From: a virus
Strand: one strand, 5' to 3'
IMG/VR virus record: IMGVR_UViG_3300007539_004938
Span: 1 to 64,000 of that record
DNA: 64,000 nucleotides
A model generated the notes under the pieces. It ran no database searches and was not told the origin of the DNA. It saw only the letters and a list, made by a program, of their open reading frames with translations. Of the stretch, positions 53,585 through 62,439 are shown piece after piece (within the stretch, counting starts at the first letter, position 1; every line of letters begins with the position of its first letter). The translations under genes and the position numbers were made by a program.

Positions 53585-56500
53585 TTAACTTAAAACTGCT
53601 CTTGGGAACCAATCATATCTTTGACTGATTATGTTTCCATTTCTTACCCATCTGCAGGCAGTAGGTGCAGTCCTCATATTATCTCCCCATACTGCAATAG
53701 CGCCTTCACTTACTCTGCCTGGAGGATTTGCTCTTCCTCTAGATGTGCTCCACGGTCCAGGACAATATGACAAAAATCCATAAAGATCAACATGGAATCT
53801 ACACGGACCCATATAATATCTAGATTGCCCACGAGATCCAGAATCCCAACCAAACCCTTTTACACCTTGTTGAACACATACTTGTAAAAATCTTATTAGT
53901 ATAGCTTGGTGGCTAGAGTTTCTACCATCTAATATAGTATTACCTTGATACAAATCAATATCTGCTGCATGAGCATATCCGCTTTCTCCATTAAATGTAA
54001 CACAGTCGTGTCTTGTACTATTTCTCACTCTATTTCCGTTTGGATATCTTCCTTGCACTGCATTAGGGTGTCCTTTTGGTGCTTGACCTGCACTTGAAAT
54101 ATAGATTTTTGTAATACCTGCGGCAGCGGCGGCACGTCTAAGTATTCTTTCTAACTGCGGAGAAATATCAAATCGTCTACTACATGCACGGTTTTGTTGT
54201 ATAACTATATCTCCAGCATCGCCTGAAAGACTTCTACTTTCTGCGTTTGGATTTGTTTCTACATCGGATTCGCCTTCTGGCACAACTTCACCTCTTTCGA
54301 TACGTACATCTGGATGAGGCGGTGAGCCAGGTTCTGTTCTTTCAACAAGTTCAAATGCATCTTGTGCTGCAAGATAGACTTCTTCAGCATAACGAACTCT
54401 AGTAGTTAGATTATGTCCGCCCGATCTTTCAAATGTAGCTTCAAAACTTCTAGCTGCTTCTGCAGGTGTTCTTGTTTCTCTTAGTTTTTCCAAAGTTTTT
54501 GCCCATGCTTCAGGAGATGTAGGATCTGTGATTTCCCAAATAAGGTAATCTAACTGCTCTTGTAAACTTGCTTCTAGAATATCTTTATTGTAACGTTCTC
54601 TAAACTTGCGTATTCTATCTCCTCGCCATTGCACAATACCTCTAGCACCTAAACCTCCGCCAGCGCCATTGTATGCTTGTGGTCTGATTTCTGGATACGA
54701 TTCAACTCGTATATTTCCTACAATACCTGCGGCTTGAGCATCTGTAAGATTTAGTTGTTGTTTTAGATAGTTAAACGCAAACTCAACATTATCGCTTAAT
54801 CCAACTAGGTCTAAATCTACATCGTCTCCAATATCGCCTCCCTCGTCTAAAGGCTCAATAGCTCTGTTAGTTGTGGTGCTAACAGTTGTGTCTGCTGTGC
54901 CTCTATCTTTTCCAATATTGATAAATGTATCAGCAATAGGAGTTTTAAAACTATCTTCCGATGGTTGTCCAGCTTCAGTTCTTTCTGGTGTGTAAAGTAA
55001 CGGATTTAAATTTTCATGTTGTGCCCATGGCTCATGCATTGGCTTACGAGCCAGCAAATCTGCTTCAAAAGGATTTACCGGAGGAAGTGTAGCACACTGT
55101 GTTGCTTCTGAAGCAAAATATGCTTCTGGTGCAAACACAGTTACTTCTTCTGCTTGTATTGCTGCTGTACTGCCGCCTTCGTTTATACGGACATCAGTTG
55201 AGCCATCAATATAAACCGTATTACCATCTGAGTATAAACTTAATGCACCATTAGGATTTATTCGAATAGCTTGCGATGATTTTAGGTTCATATTGCCTTC
55301 GGCCCAAACATTATATGCAATAGGAGTAAAAAACTCAAATCCAAGATCTGCTGTGCTTTTATGCTTTCCATCAACTTGTGTATTCATGTTACTTTTTGTA
55401 TGCAGATTCATTGTGCTTTCTGATCTAAGGTTCATTACAGCATTTGTGTTAATATTCATACGCTGTTGGCTAAACAAATGTAAATCAGCGTCAGTTGATG
55501 TTAAGAAAATACCTCCAGTACTCTTTAGATTAAAGTTCAATCCTGTGGTAAGATTAAAATTGTTTGCACTGTTTACATTAATATTTCTATCACTATCAAT
55601 GCATATTTCGCCGCTTTCTGTAATGCCAATGCTTCCTGAATTTGCACTATGCGAAATGCCTGATTGAGCAGTATCTGAAATAAATGTACCTGCATCGTGT
55701 GTTATACTATCACCGGCTTTGACTGCAAAAAACTCTCCTGATGTAGTGCTATGAGATTTTGATGTGCTATTTTTATATGTGCCGCCAATAACCATATTCA
55801 TATTTCTACACTCAAAGTTGATATCTCTATCCGCACTGAAGTTTAAGTCGTTTTCAGAATGCACACTTATACTGTCATTTGCATAAATGTCAATCTTGCC
55901 ATTGCTGGTCATTTCAATCCAACTTGTTCCCCTGGCATTACCTATATAAATCAAATCTTCACTATTGTGTAATAATATTTGATGTCCTGTACGAGTACGC
56001 ATCCTAATCAATTCATTAGCAGGTATTGTTACATCGCCTTCAGTTGTTGAACCATATTCTCTATCAATATATTCAGATGGAGTGCTGTCGGCAGGACCTA
56101 CTCTTACAAACTTGTCGTCGCCGTCATCCATAACAATGCTACTGCCACCTAATCTACTACTTGGAACATTTATTTCATTTTGCACAGTGCCAATATTAGT
56201 AGTAGGAGCGTTTGGTCTTTTGTCCATAGGACCAGGTGTGCTTACACCAAAAACCATGCTAGGAACTTCTCTTCTAGCACTTGTGCTTGTAGTTCCTCTA
56301 ATATCATCAGCTAATAAACCTTGTTCGGTTAACGTTTCAATGAATAAATCGTTTCTTGGTTTAGGATAGTTAGTTGGCTGAGTTTCTCCTGAAGGATTAA
56401 TAGTTGCTCTATTGTATTCTCCAACCGGTACTTTCAATCCTTCAGCAGCGGCTACTACTTCTGGTATTTCACTTTGTAAATCAACATTACCAACTGTATT

Positions 56501-56908
56501 AAGTGTACTAGCCCTGCCATCAGGAATCATAAAGTTCATAAAATCATCTGGTACACATGCAAACCAATATCCAAAATCTCTTCTACCTTCTATGAGCATT
56601 ACTAAAACTTTTGAACCCACATCAGGAGGAACAAACCACATGCCATAACTTTGTGTTGTTTCAGCATAGGTAGTTCCAGCTTTTAATCCTGTTTTAGGTG
56701 TACTGCCATAAAAAGGAGGAGCATAAAAACAACTAACTACTTCGTTTGTTGCTTGGTAATCGTCACCAGTATCATTATAGGACAATAACTGAACTTGTAA
56801 TGCACCCATAAACTTTTGATCAAGATGGGATACAATCCTGCCTATAAACGGTCCAGTATTGTATGATCTATCCGACGACCTGGCTGTTCTACGTTCTTGT
56901 GATCTCAT
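53585..56908 (-). CDS. gp5: gp5-like baseplate hub with two cell-wall hydrolase domains
   Basis: Four parts are visible in 1107 residues. An OB-fold-like N-terminus (G-P-F-I-G-R-I-V-S-H-L-D, 18-29; V-P-P-D-V-G-S-K, 93-100) is typical of gp5/VgrG hubs. Repeats of short strands (N-L-N-F-S, D-I-N-F-E, M-N-L-R-S) at about 330-600 form a needle beta-helix. A lysozyme-like domain at about 705-855 has I-R-V-E-S with the catalytic Glu near 736, then G-I-V-Q-W, as in phage tail lysozymes. A C-terminal domain at about 905-1045 with T-R-H-D, A-H-A-A-D-I-D-L and C-R-F-H-V-D-L resembles M15/hedgehog-type DD-peptidases with a zinc triad. It probably pierces the wall during infection. Confidence 0.82.
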   Translation of the reverse strand: MRSQERRTARSSDRSYNTGPFIGRIVSHLDQKFMGALQVQLLSYNDTGDDYQATNEVVSCFYAPPFYGSTPKTGLKAGTTYAETTQSYGMWFVPPDVGSKVLVMLIEGRRDFGYWFACVPDDFMNFMIPDGRASTLNTVGNVDLQSEIPEVVAAAEGLKVPVGEYNRATINPSGETQPTNYPKPRNDLFIETLTEQGLLADDIRGTTSTSARREVPSMVFGVSTPGPMDKRPNAPTTNIGTVQNEINVPSSRLGGSSIVMDDGDDKFVRVGPADSTPSEYIDREYGSTTEGDVTIPANELIRMRTRTGHQILLHNSEDLIYIGNARGTSWIEMTSNGKIDIYANDSISVHSENDLNFSADRDINFECRNMNMVIGGTYKNSTSKSHSTTSGEFFAVKAGDSITHDAGTFISDTAQSGISHSANSGSIGITESGEICIDSDRNINVNSANNFNLTTGLNFNLKSTGGIFLTSTDADLHLFSQQRMNINTNAVMNLRSESTMNLHTKSNMNTQVDGKHKSTADLGFEFFTPIAYNVWAEGNMNLKSSQAIRINPNGALSLYSDGNTVYIDGSTDVRINEGGSTAAIQAEEVTVFAPEAYFASEATQCATLPPVNPFEADLLARKPMHEPWAQHENLNPLLYTPERTEAGQPSEDSFKTPIADTFINIGKDRGTADTTVSTTTNRAIEPLDEGGDIGDDVDLDLVGLSDNVEFAFNYLKQQLNLTDAQAAGIVGNIRVESYPEIRPQAYNGAGGGLGARGIVQWRGDRIRKFRERYNKDILEASLQEQLDYLIWEITDPTSPEAWAKTLEKLRETRTPAEAARSFEATFERSGGHNLTTRVRYAEEVYLAAQDAFELVERTEPGSPPHPDVRIERGEVVPEGESDVETNPNAESRSLSGDAGDIVIQQNRACSRRFDISPQLERILRRAAAAAGITKIYISSAGQAPKGHPNAVQGRYPNGNRVRNSTRHDCVTFNGESGYAHAADIDLYQGNTILDGRNSSHQAILIRFLQVCVQQGVKGFGWDSGSRGQSRYYMGPCRFHVDLYGFLSYCPGPWSTSRGRANPPGRVSEGAIAVWGDNMRTAPTACRWVRNGNIISQRYDWFPRAVLS

Positions 56909-59298
56909 TTTAATCCTTTGAATATGTTATCTATATCGTTTTTAAAGTTTTTGGCTAAATCGTTTATACCTGCAAGAGGGTCTCTTACAAATGCTAAGGT
57001 TTTTTGAATATTAGATTCTATTTGCCTTGCTTCTGAAATCAAGTTGTCAAACTTGTTTAAAACTTGATTTAGATTTCCTGGAGCGATTTTAGCTAAACTT
57101 TCGATATTTAAATTTTGAAAATGCGTGTAGGCTTCTTGAAACTGTTGAGCTTTTTGTAATAGTGGTCTAAACTCATTGTTTGCAACATTTGCAATGTCTT
57201 CTAACAACAAGTTATTGTTTACAGTGCTTGATACTCCATTTAGTATGTTCCTAATACGTAAAACACTTGCAGAGGGCTGATTTGCCATACGTAGTAAACT
57301 AAGTGTATTAGTGTACAAGCCGTTTGAAAAGTTAGTTGTATATGAAACAAGTTTGTATATACCACTAAACTGATTTACTGGATCTAAGTGTAAAAGGTTA
57401 CCATTATAATCTACTGCACTTTTGAAATCAACTAAAATAAAAACTTCGCCTCTTTGAAAATCTACAGTCCCGTCAATATTAGCGCCTTCAGGTCCTGCTT
57501 CTGCAGATCTATTTCTAGCATCGCTGTCATTTAAGTAAAACGGATCTCCCCAAATTTTTATTTCCAGTTCTATATTATCTACATCACTATTCAAAATATT
57601 TGCATTAAAAATACGTGCAGCACGAACTGCGTTATCCTCCATGCCAGCGCCGCCGGATGCATCTAAAGGTATAAAGTTAACTCTATTTGCTCTCATTATT
57701 CTACTAGTAGGACTTGACAAAGGTTGAACAGTAGGTGTATATTGATTATTATTTTGAAGATTCGTGATACTACCGCCTTCTTGCACGTTAGTAGGAACAT
57801 TTGCTGTGGTGGCAAGTTCTTTATAAAAACTGTTATCAATAGTAAAGGTAAAATCTAAAATATCAGCATTGTCTCCAGTATAACTATATCTATATGCTTT
57901 TTGAGCGTTGTCCATTGCATGAATATAGTTAAAATCAGTTGTTATTTGAGATACTGAACTAGCATGTACTCTATACGGTGTTACTACATAAACAAGTTCA
58001 TATGCAGGTCTACCAGAAACTTGGTCTTCTTGTACATCGGCTATAAAAGTTTTTGTAGATATTTTAAACCAATTAACCATTTCATTAACAGGCACTTGTT
58101 GTAGTAAACTTTTACCATAATCACTTGTTAATATTACTTCTTCAATAATCCTTTCTATTTTCATTCCTGGAGTAAACTGAAATCTTCTTTCAGTTTCGCT
58201 TATTGACATTCCACCCCTTTGCCAAACTCTACGCTCCTCATTCCAGATAATCCTATTATCGCCGAAATCATTAATACCAAAATCATTAAAGTTGTTTACA
58301 ATAGCACTATTTCCTATCTCATTTAGAGATGGATTAAATGCAGCACGAGCTCTTGATGTTCTTTGAGCAGCTATTTCTTGTTCTTGTGCAAGTCTTTCAT
58401 TAGGATCCAATGAGCTAAATCTAGCAAATCCTCCTCCTATCGATTCATGAAACTCTCTAAGTTCTTCATCTGTTGACAATCCGCTCACTCTGCTGTTACG
58501 AACTGAATTAATTTGTTGTTGTATGTCTATTCCTCTTTGAGCATCTTCACCTGATTGTATTGCTGCTGTGTAAGTATTTTCGCCACCTGTTACATTAGAC
58601 ACATCAGAAGGAAACTCTATTCTATATGCATCAGGTCTAACTACAAGTCCTTGTTGAGATTTTTGGTATTCTTGTCTGTTTAGTTCTGTTACAAATCCAT
58701 TTAAAACTTCACCTACTGTAGCACCAGAAAATGTAGTAGTGGTTCTAGTGTTTTGAAATGTATCTGTAAATGCTACATGATTGTACGGAATAGCGTTAAG
58801 ATTATACACACTACCTGATGCTTCAACTGAAAACTTCATATCTACTAGTTTTAAACAAATACATGATCCAGGAATAACTGATACTGATCCTGAATCATCG
58901 TATCCTACGAATTCACAAGCAAGCATAAATGGAGCATTTAAATAATTTGTATGATTAACTTGAGCAGCCGCGATTGCTAAAGACTGAAAAAACAATCCTA
59001 CACTGTAAGGCTCAGTTATAGTGAAATCTGCTTGTATCACATTACCATAGCCAGTACCAGGATTAGGTTGATGCAAGTATTCTACATTGACATCTTCGAT
59101 AAAATATTCAACATTTACACCTAGTGCTTGTTCTACAGCAGTTGTAATAGTTTTATCAGGAAATCCTCCAGTTTCTATTAAAGCTACACCACTGTTAAAT
59201 CCTATATCACCAGTATTAAACTCGTCTTGAGATAATACAGAAAGTCTCCAGCGATAGTTGTAAGAAACAAATCTATGTAGAGGATTTGGTATGCTCAT
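56905..59298 (-). CDS. Baseplate hub-like structural protein
   Basis: I cannot name this 797-residue protein with certainty. Its position between the gp53-like gene and the gp5-like hub, its beta-rich first half (Y-N-Y-R-W-R-L-S-V-L, D-F-T-I-T-E-P-Y-S-V), and the absence of enzymatic motifs suit a hub protein of the gp27 / Mu gp44 type, on which gp5 sits. A long helical C-terminal tail follows (L-N-Q-V-L-N-K-F-D-N-L). It overlaps the gp5-like gene by four bases and begins next to the gp53 stop, with AGGAG before the ATG. The hub assignment is inferred from gene order and length. Confidence 0.6.
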   Translation of the reverse strand: MSIPNPLHRFVSYNYRWRLSVLSQDEFNTGDIGFNSGVALIETGGFPDKTITTAVEQALGVNVEYFIEDVNVEYLHQPNPGTGYGNVIQADFTITEPYSVGLFFQSLAIAAAQVNHTNYLNAPFMLACEFVGYDDSGSVSVIPGSCICLKLVDMKFSVEASGSVYNLNAIPYNHVAFTDTFQNTRTTTTFSGATVGEVLNGFVTELNRQEYQKSQQGLVVRPDAYRIEFPSDVSNVTGGENTYTAAIQSGEDAQRGIDIQQQINSVRNSRVSGLSTDEELREFHESIGGGFARFSSLDPNERLAQEQEIAAQRTSRARAAFNPSLNEIGNSAIVNNFNDFGINDFGDNRIIWNEERRVWQRGGMSISETERRFQFTPGMKIERIIEEVILTSDYGKSLLQQVPVNEMVNWFKISTKTFIADVQEDQVSGRPAYELVYVVTPYRVHASSVSQITTDFNYIHAMDNAQKAYRYSYTGDNADILDFTFTIDNSFYKELATTANVPTNVQEGGSITNLQNNNQYTPTVQPLSSPTSRIMRANRVNFIPLDASGGAGMEDNAVRAARIFNANILNSDVDNIELEIKIWGDPFYLNDSDARNRSAEAGPEGANIDGTVDFQRGEVFILVDFKSAVDYNGNLLHLDPVNQFSGIYKLVSYTTNFSNGLYTNTLSLLRMANQPSASVLRIRNILNGVSSTVNNNLLLEDIANVANNEFRPLLQKAQQFQEAYTHFQNLNIESLAKIAPGNLNQVLNKFDNLISEARQIESNIQKTLAFVRDPLAGINDLAKNFKNDIDNIFKGLK

Positions 59299-59598
59299 TT
59301 AGGCTCCTAGTAATCTATCAAGATAACTTTTCTTTGGTAACTTTATTTCTGTTCCTGCTATAAAATCAAATATAGGATCTTTGAGAACTTCCATATTACG
59401 ATTTGTAAACACCCACCAAAGTTTTGAGTTTTGATAAAGGTCATAAGCTAATAAATCTGGTCTAAAGTTATATTGAGGTTGTATAACATAGTTTATATCA
59501 TTATCTTCTCCAACAATAGGAATATGAATGTAATATTCAAGACTATTTCTTCCTATTCTAGTTAGCTGATAAGGACTTGTTGAAGGATATTGTGCCAT
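59299..59598 (-). CDS. gp53: Baseplate wedge protein gp53
   Basis: This short 99-residue protein carries Y-N-F-R-P-D-L-L-A-Y-D-L-Y, L-W-W-V-F-T-N-R-N and D-P-I-F-D-F-I-A-G-T-E-I-K-L-P, the conserved core of gp53 (LysM-like) wedge proteins. In T4, gp53 (196 residues) clamps neighbouring wedges around gp6 and gp25. Here only the conserved core is kept, as in other marine T4-like phages. GGAGGA precedes the ATG and the start overlaps the upstream stop by one base (TAATG). Confidence 0.88.
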   Translation of the reverse strand: MAQYPSTSPYQLTRIGRNSLEYYIHIPIVGEDNDINYVIQPQYNFRPDLLAYDLYQNSKLWWVFTNRNMEVLKDPIFDFIAGTEIKLPKKSYLDRLLGA

Positions 59599-60470
59599 TA
59601 AATAAATCCTCCTCTAGATGGGTCAGTGATATATGCACCATTAGCAAAACTATCTAAACTAAACTGTCTAGTAATATCTCTGCTGTATGCAGGTTGGACT
59701 GTTATGTTTAATGTGCTTAGTACAGGTACATAAGTATATGTTCCAGCAGCAGATTGTTCGCCAATTTCACTTTGTGCAATAGGAACTTTTATATAATCAA
59801 CATCTCTTGGCAAATCTACGCTAAACATTTTAACAATAACTGGAGTTCTTTGAAAAACAAAATCTCCATATCCACTCAGTGCTACTCTTGGTGGTGGGGC
59901 ACCTTTAGCACTACCAGTGCCATAAAACATTTTTGTTATAGTTCTTAAAAAATGAACACTAGCTATCCAGTATCTTCCATCTGCTTCGTTTTCTACAGGA
60001 AACTCGCCGGTGATAGTTATGTCTTCAACTTGACTGTTTTGATAAACAGGGTACGGATAGTTAGTATGTGTAGGGGCCAGCATCTGATAGTTTGCACTAT
60101 GTGTAACAAGTATCTGAGGAGTTGTTGGAAAAACCATACTAGAGTTACTGTTTCTTAAAGGTGCAAAAATACTAGACGAAAACATACCTTGAGGATTTGC
60201 TGGTAAATGTAACCTCACACGCCAATCTTCTCCAATGCCATTATCAGCTAAAAAACTAGCACTTTGAATCACTGGAGTCAACGGTTCTGCACCAGGTGGT
60301 AAAGTTCCTCTCCTTACAGTTGATATTAAACCAAACGGATCGTCAATAAAATCGTCAAATGTATTTTTTATATTTTTTACTCTATCAACAGTTGTGTTTA
60401 CCGAGCCAATAACTCCACTAACTTTGTTTGTAACATCTTTAACTGTATCAAGAAAATTCCAAAAACTCAT
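59598..60470 (-). CDS. Tail-tube/baseplate protein (gp48/gp54-like)
   Basis: The 290-residue protein has an N-terminal helix, then W-R-V-R-L-H-L-P, M-V-F-P-T-T-P-Q-I, H-S-A-N-Y and N-Y-P-Y-P-V-Y-Q-N-S, and a G-Y-G-D-F-V-F segment. This is the pattern I associate with the gp48/gp54 cap and tube-initiating proteins of marine T4-like phages. I cannot decide between gp48 and gp54 from the sequence alone. AGGAG lies seven bases before the ATG. It is the first gene of the minus-strand late operon and diverges from the gp55-like gene. Confidence 0.65.
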   Translation of the reverse strand: MSFWNFLDTVKDVTNKVSGVIGSVNTTVDRVKNIKNTFDDFIDDPFGLISTVRRGTLPPGAEPLTPVIQSASFLADNGIGEDWRVRLHLPANPQGMFSSSIFAPLRNSNSSMVFPTTPQILVTHSANYQMLAPTHTNYPYPVYQNSQVEDITITGEFPVENEADGRYWIASVHFLRTITKMFYGTGSAKGAPPPRVALSGYGDFVFQRTPVIVKMFSVDLPRDVDYIKVPIAQSEIGEQSAAGTYTYVPVLSTLNITVQPAYSRDITRQFSLDSFANGAYITDPSRGGFI

Positions 60471-60493
60471 AGCATATCTCCTATAGTATTTAG

Positions 60494-60522
60494 TTGACTT
60501 TTTTAAGTACGTAGTTTATAAT
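60494..60522 (+). promoter_or_regulatory. Sigma-70-type promoter of the gp55-like gene
   Basis: TTGACT (60494-60499), 17 bases, then TATAAT (60517-60522). The start codon follows at 60545 with AGGAG in front. The host polymerase should read this early in infection and produce the late sigma factor. Confidence 0.78.
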
Positions 60523-60544
60523 AAATATAGTCTTAGGAGCAAAA

Positions 60545-61369
60545 ATGGCTAGAAAAGTAAATTATTTAAACAATAAAGACATGCTTACAGAGATACACAA
60601 ATCTAAAAATACATTTTGCAGTTTTGTTGATCCTGAATACGCAAACTACGATATTATAGTACAAAATATAGATAAAATTAACGTTAGAACTATTGCAGAA
60701 GCTAAGAAAAATCGTGCAAAACAGTTAACCAATAAAAAATACGAATACGAAAAATCACTTGGTAATAAAATAAAGTTAGCAGATTGCGAATATGATTATA
60801 AAAAAGTACAAAAAACCGATTTAATTTTTCGTGTTATGACGTTTGACCATGTTCCAGAAGAACCAGGACGCAAGAAAAACCCTAAAACCGTTGCAGATCA
60901 TAAAACAAAACTTAATTTTCCTCCGTTCCAACACTACAAGTTTGATGAAAACGACGAACTTGTTTGTGTAGGTAAAAGTCATTGGACAGGCGGTATGGAA
61001 AATGGACATTTTGAGAAAAACTCAGGCCGAGCAACTAATAAGTTAGCAATGATGTGGTTAAAACTTGTAGATCGTTATGCAACAAGAGGAAATGTACGTG
61101 GTTACACATACAATGACGAAATGAAAGGTCAGGCAATCTTACAACTTTCACAGATTGGATTGCAGTTTGATGAAGCTAAGTCACAAAATCCATTTGCATA
61201 TTACACAGCAGCAGTAACAAACAGTTTTGTGCGTGTTATTAACTTAGAAAAACGCAATCAAAACATAAGAGATGACATTTTAGAAATGAACAATCTTAAC
61301 CCAAGTCATACTAGATTACATTCAGGCGAGTGGGAAGCCGCTCAACGAAGAGAAAACGAAGGAAAATAA
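60545..61369 (+). CDS. gp55: Late-transcription sigma factor gp55
   Basis: The C-terminal half has W-L-K-L-V-D-R-Y-A, Y-T-Y-N-D-E-M-K-G-Q-A, K-S-Q-N-P-F-A-Y-Y-T-A-A-V and F-V-R-V-I-N-L-E-K, the hallmark segment of gp55-type sigma factors, which recognise TATAAATA without a -35 box. The N-terminal 150 residues are extra relative to T4 gp55 (185 residues; here 274), are Lys-rich, and show no helix-turn-helix that I can recognise. AGGAG lies six bases before the ATG. Perfect TATAAATA sites at 13783, 15558 and 28628 are consistent with its job. It heads the plus-strand set with gp47 and gp46. Confidence 0.88.
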   Translation: MARKVNYLNNKDMLTEIHKSKNTFCSFVDPEYANYDIIVQNIDKINVRTIAEAKKNRAKQLTNKKYEYEKSLGNKIKLADCEYDYKKVQKTDLIFRVMTFDHVPEEPGRKKNPKTVADHKTKLNFPPFQHYKFDENDELVCVGKSHWTGGMENGHFEKNSGRATNKLAMMWLKLVDRYATRGNVRGYTYNDEMKGQAILQLSQIGLQFDEAKSQNPFAYYTAAVTNSFVRVINLEKRNQNIRDDILEMNNLNPSHTRLHSGEWEAAQRRENEGK

Positions 61370-61373
61370 TCAG

Positions 61374-61402
61374 TTGACTTTGTTTTATCAGTGTTTTACA
61401 AT
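61374..61402 (+). promoter_or_regulatory. Sigma-70-type promoter of gp47
   Basis: TTGACT (61374-61379), a 17-base spacer and TACAAT (61397-61402) in the gap between gp55 and gp47. The -35 region begins five bases after the gp55 stop. It matches the promoter before gp55 in sequence and spacing, so gp47 and gp46 are probably read early. Confidence 0.75.
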
Positions 61403-61425
61403 ATAACTAAACACGGAGTATAAGT

Positions 61426-62439
61426 TTGTTTAAAAAAGCAGCAGTATTTACTGACATTCATTTTGGTATGAAGGGCAATAGTCGTGTCCATAACCAAGAT
61501 TGCGAAGATTTTGTAGATTGGTACATTGAAACAGCAAAACAAAACGGTTGCGAAACTGGTATTTTTTGTGGAGATTGGAATCACAACAGGAACAGTCTTA
61601 ACTTAACCACTATGGATGCAGGTATCCGCAGTTTAGAAAAGTTAGGTGCTGCATTTGATAAGTTTTATATGTTTTCTGGCAATCATGACTTATATTACAA
61701 AGACAAACGAGATATTAAAAGTACAGAATGGGCAAAACACATACCCGGTATTACAGTTGTTGACAATATGTTGCAAATAGACGATGTTGCATTAGTTCCA
61801 TGGATGGTAAATGATGAATGGAAACAAGTTGCTGCCATTGATTGCAAATACATGTTTGGACATTTTGAGTTGCCAAACTTTTTAATGAATGCAATGGTTA
61901 GAATGCCTGATCATGGTGAACTCAAAGCAGAAAACTTGAGTAAACCTGAGTATGTATTCAGTGGACACTTCCATAAACGCCAAAATCAAAAGAATGTACA
62001 TTACATTGGTAATGCTTTTCCGCACAACTATGCAGATGCTTGGGATGATGACCGTGGTATGATGATATTGGACCGTGAAAATGCAGAAGAACCAGAATAT
62101 ATCAACTGGCCAAACTGTCCAAAGTACCGTACAGTTAAACTATCACAGTTGATTGACGAGAAAGATAGTTTGATCAAACCAAATATGTACTTGAGAGTAA
62201 CTCTTGATTTACCTATTAGTTTTGAAGAAGCTAACTTTATTAAAGAAACATTTATAAAAGATTATAAATGCAGAGAAATTACGCTTATTCCACAAAAAAA
62301 CTTAGAAGAAATGAGTTCTGAATTAGATATTGAACACTTCGAAAGCGTTGATCAAATAGTAAGTAATGAAATTTTAGCAATAGATAGCGATAACTTTGAT
62401 AAATCATTACTTTTAAAAATATACAATGAGTTAGAATGA
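61426..62439 (+). CDS. gp47: Recombination nuclease subunit gp47 (SbcD/Mre11-like)
   Basis: Metallophosphoesterase motifs occur in order: T-D-I-H-F-G (residues 9-14), C-G-D-W-N-H-N, S-G-N-H-D-L, F-G-H-F-E-L and S-G-H-F-H-K. These supply the two-metal active site of Mre11/SbcD nucleases. With gp46 it forms the T4 nuclease that trims DNA ends for recombination-dependent replication. Length is 337 residues, as in T4 (339). The start is TTG at 61426 with GGAG seven bases upstream. The stop overlaps the gp46 start by four bases (ATGA), implying coupled synthesis. Confidence 0.95.
   Translation: MFKKAAVFTDIHFGMKGNSRVHNQDCEDFVDWYIETAKQNGCETGIFCGDWNHNRNSLNLTTMDAGIRSLEKLGAAFDKFYMFSGNHDLYYKDKRDIKSTEWAKHIPGITVVDNMLQIDDVALVPWMVNDEWKQVAAIDCKYMFGHFELPNFLMNAMVRMPDHGELKAENLSKPEYVFSGHFHKRQNQKNVHYIGNAFPHNYADAWDDDRGMMILDRENAEEPEYINWPNCPKYRTVKLSQLIDEKDSLIKPNMYLRVTLDLPISFEEANFIKETFIKDYKCREITLIPQKNLEEMSSELDIEHFESVDQIVSNEILAIDSDNFDKSLLLKIYNELE

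Noticed and set aside
59598-60470. Choosing gp48 or gp54 for this gene
   Set aside because: Both families are related in role and the motifs I can see do not separate them.
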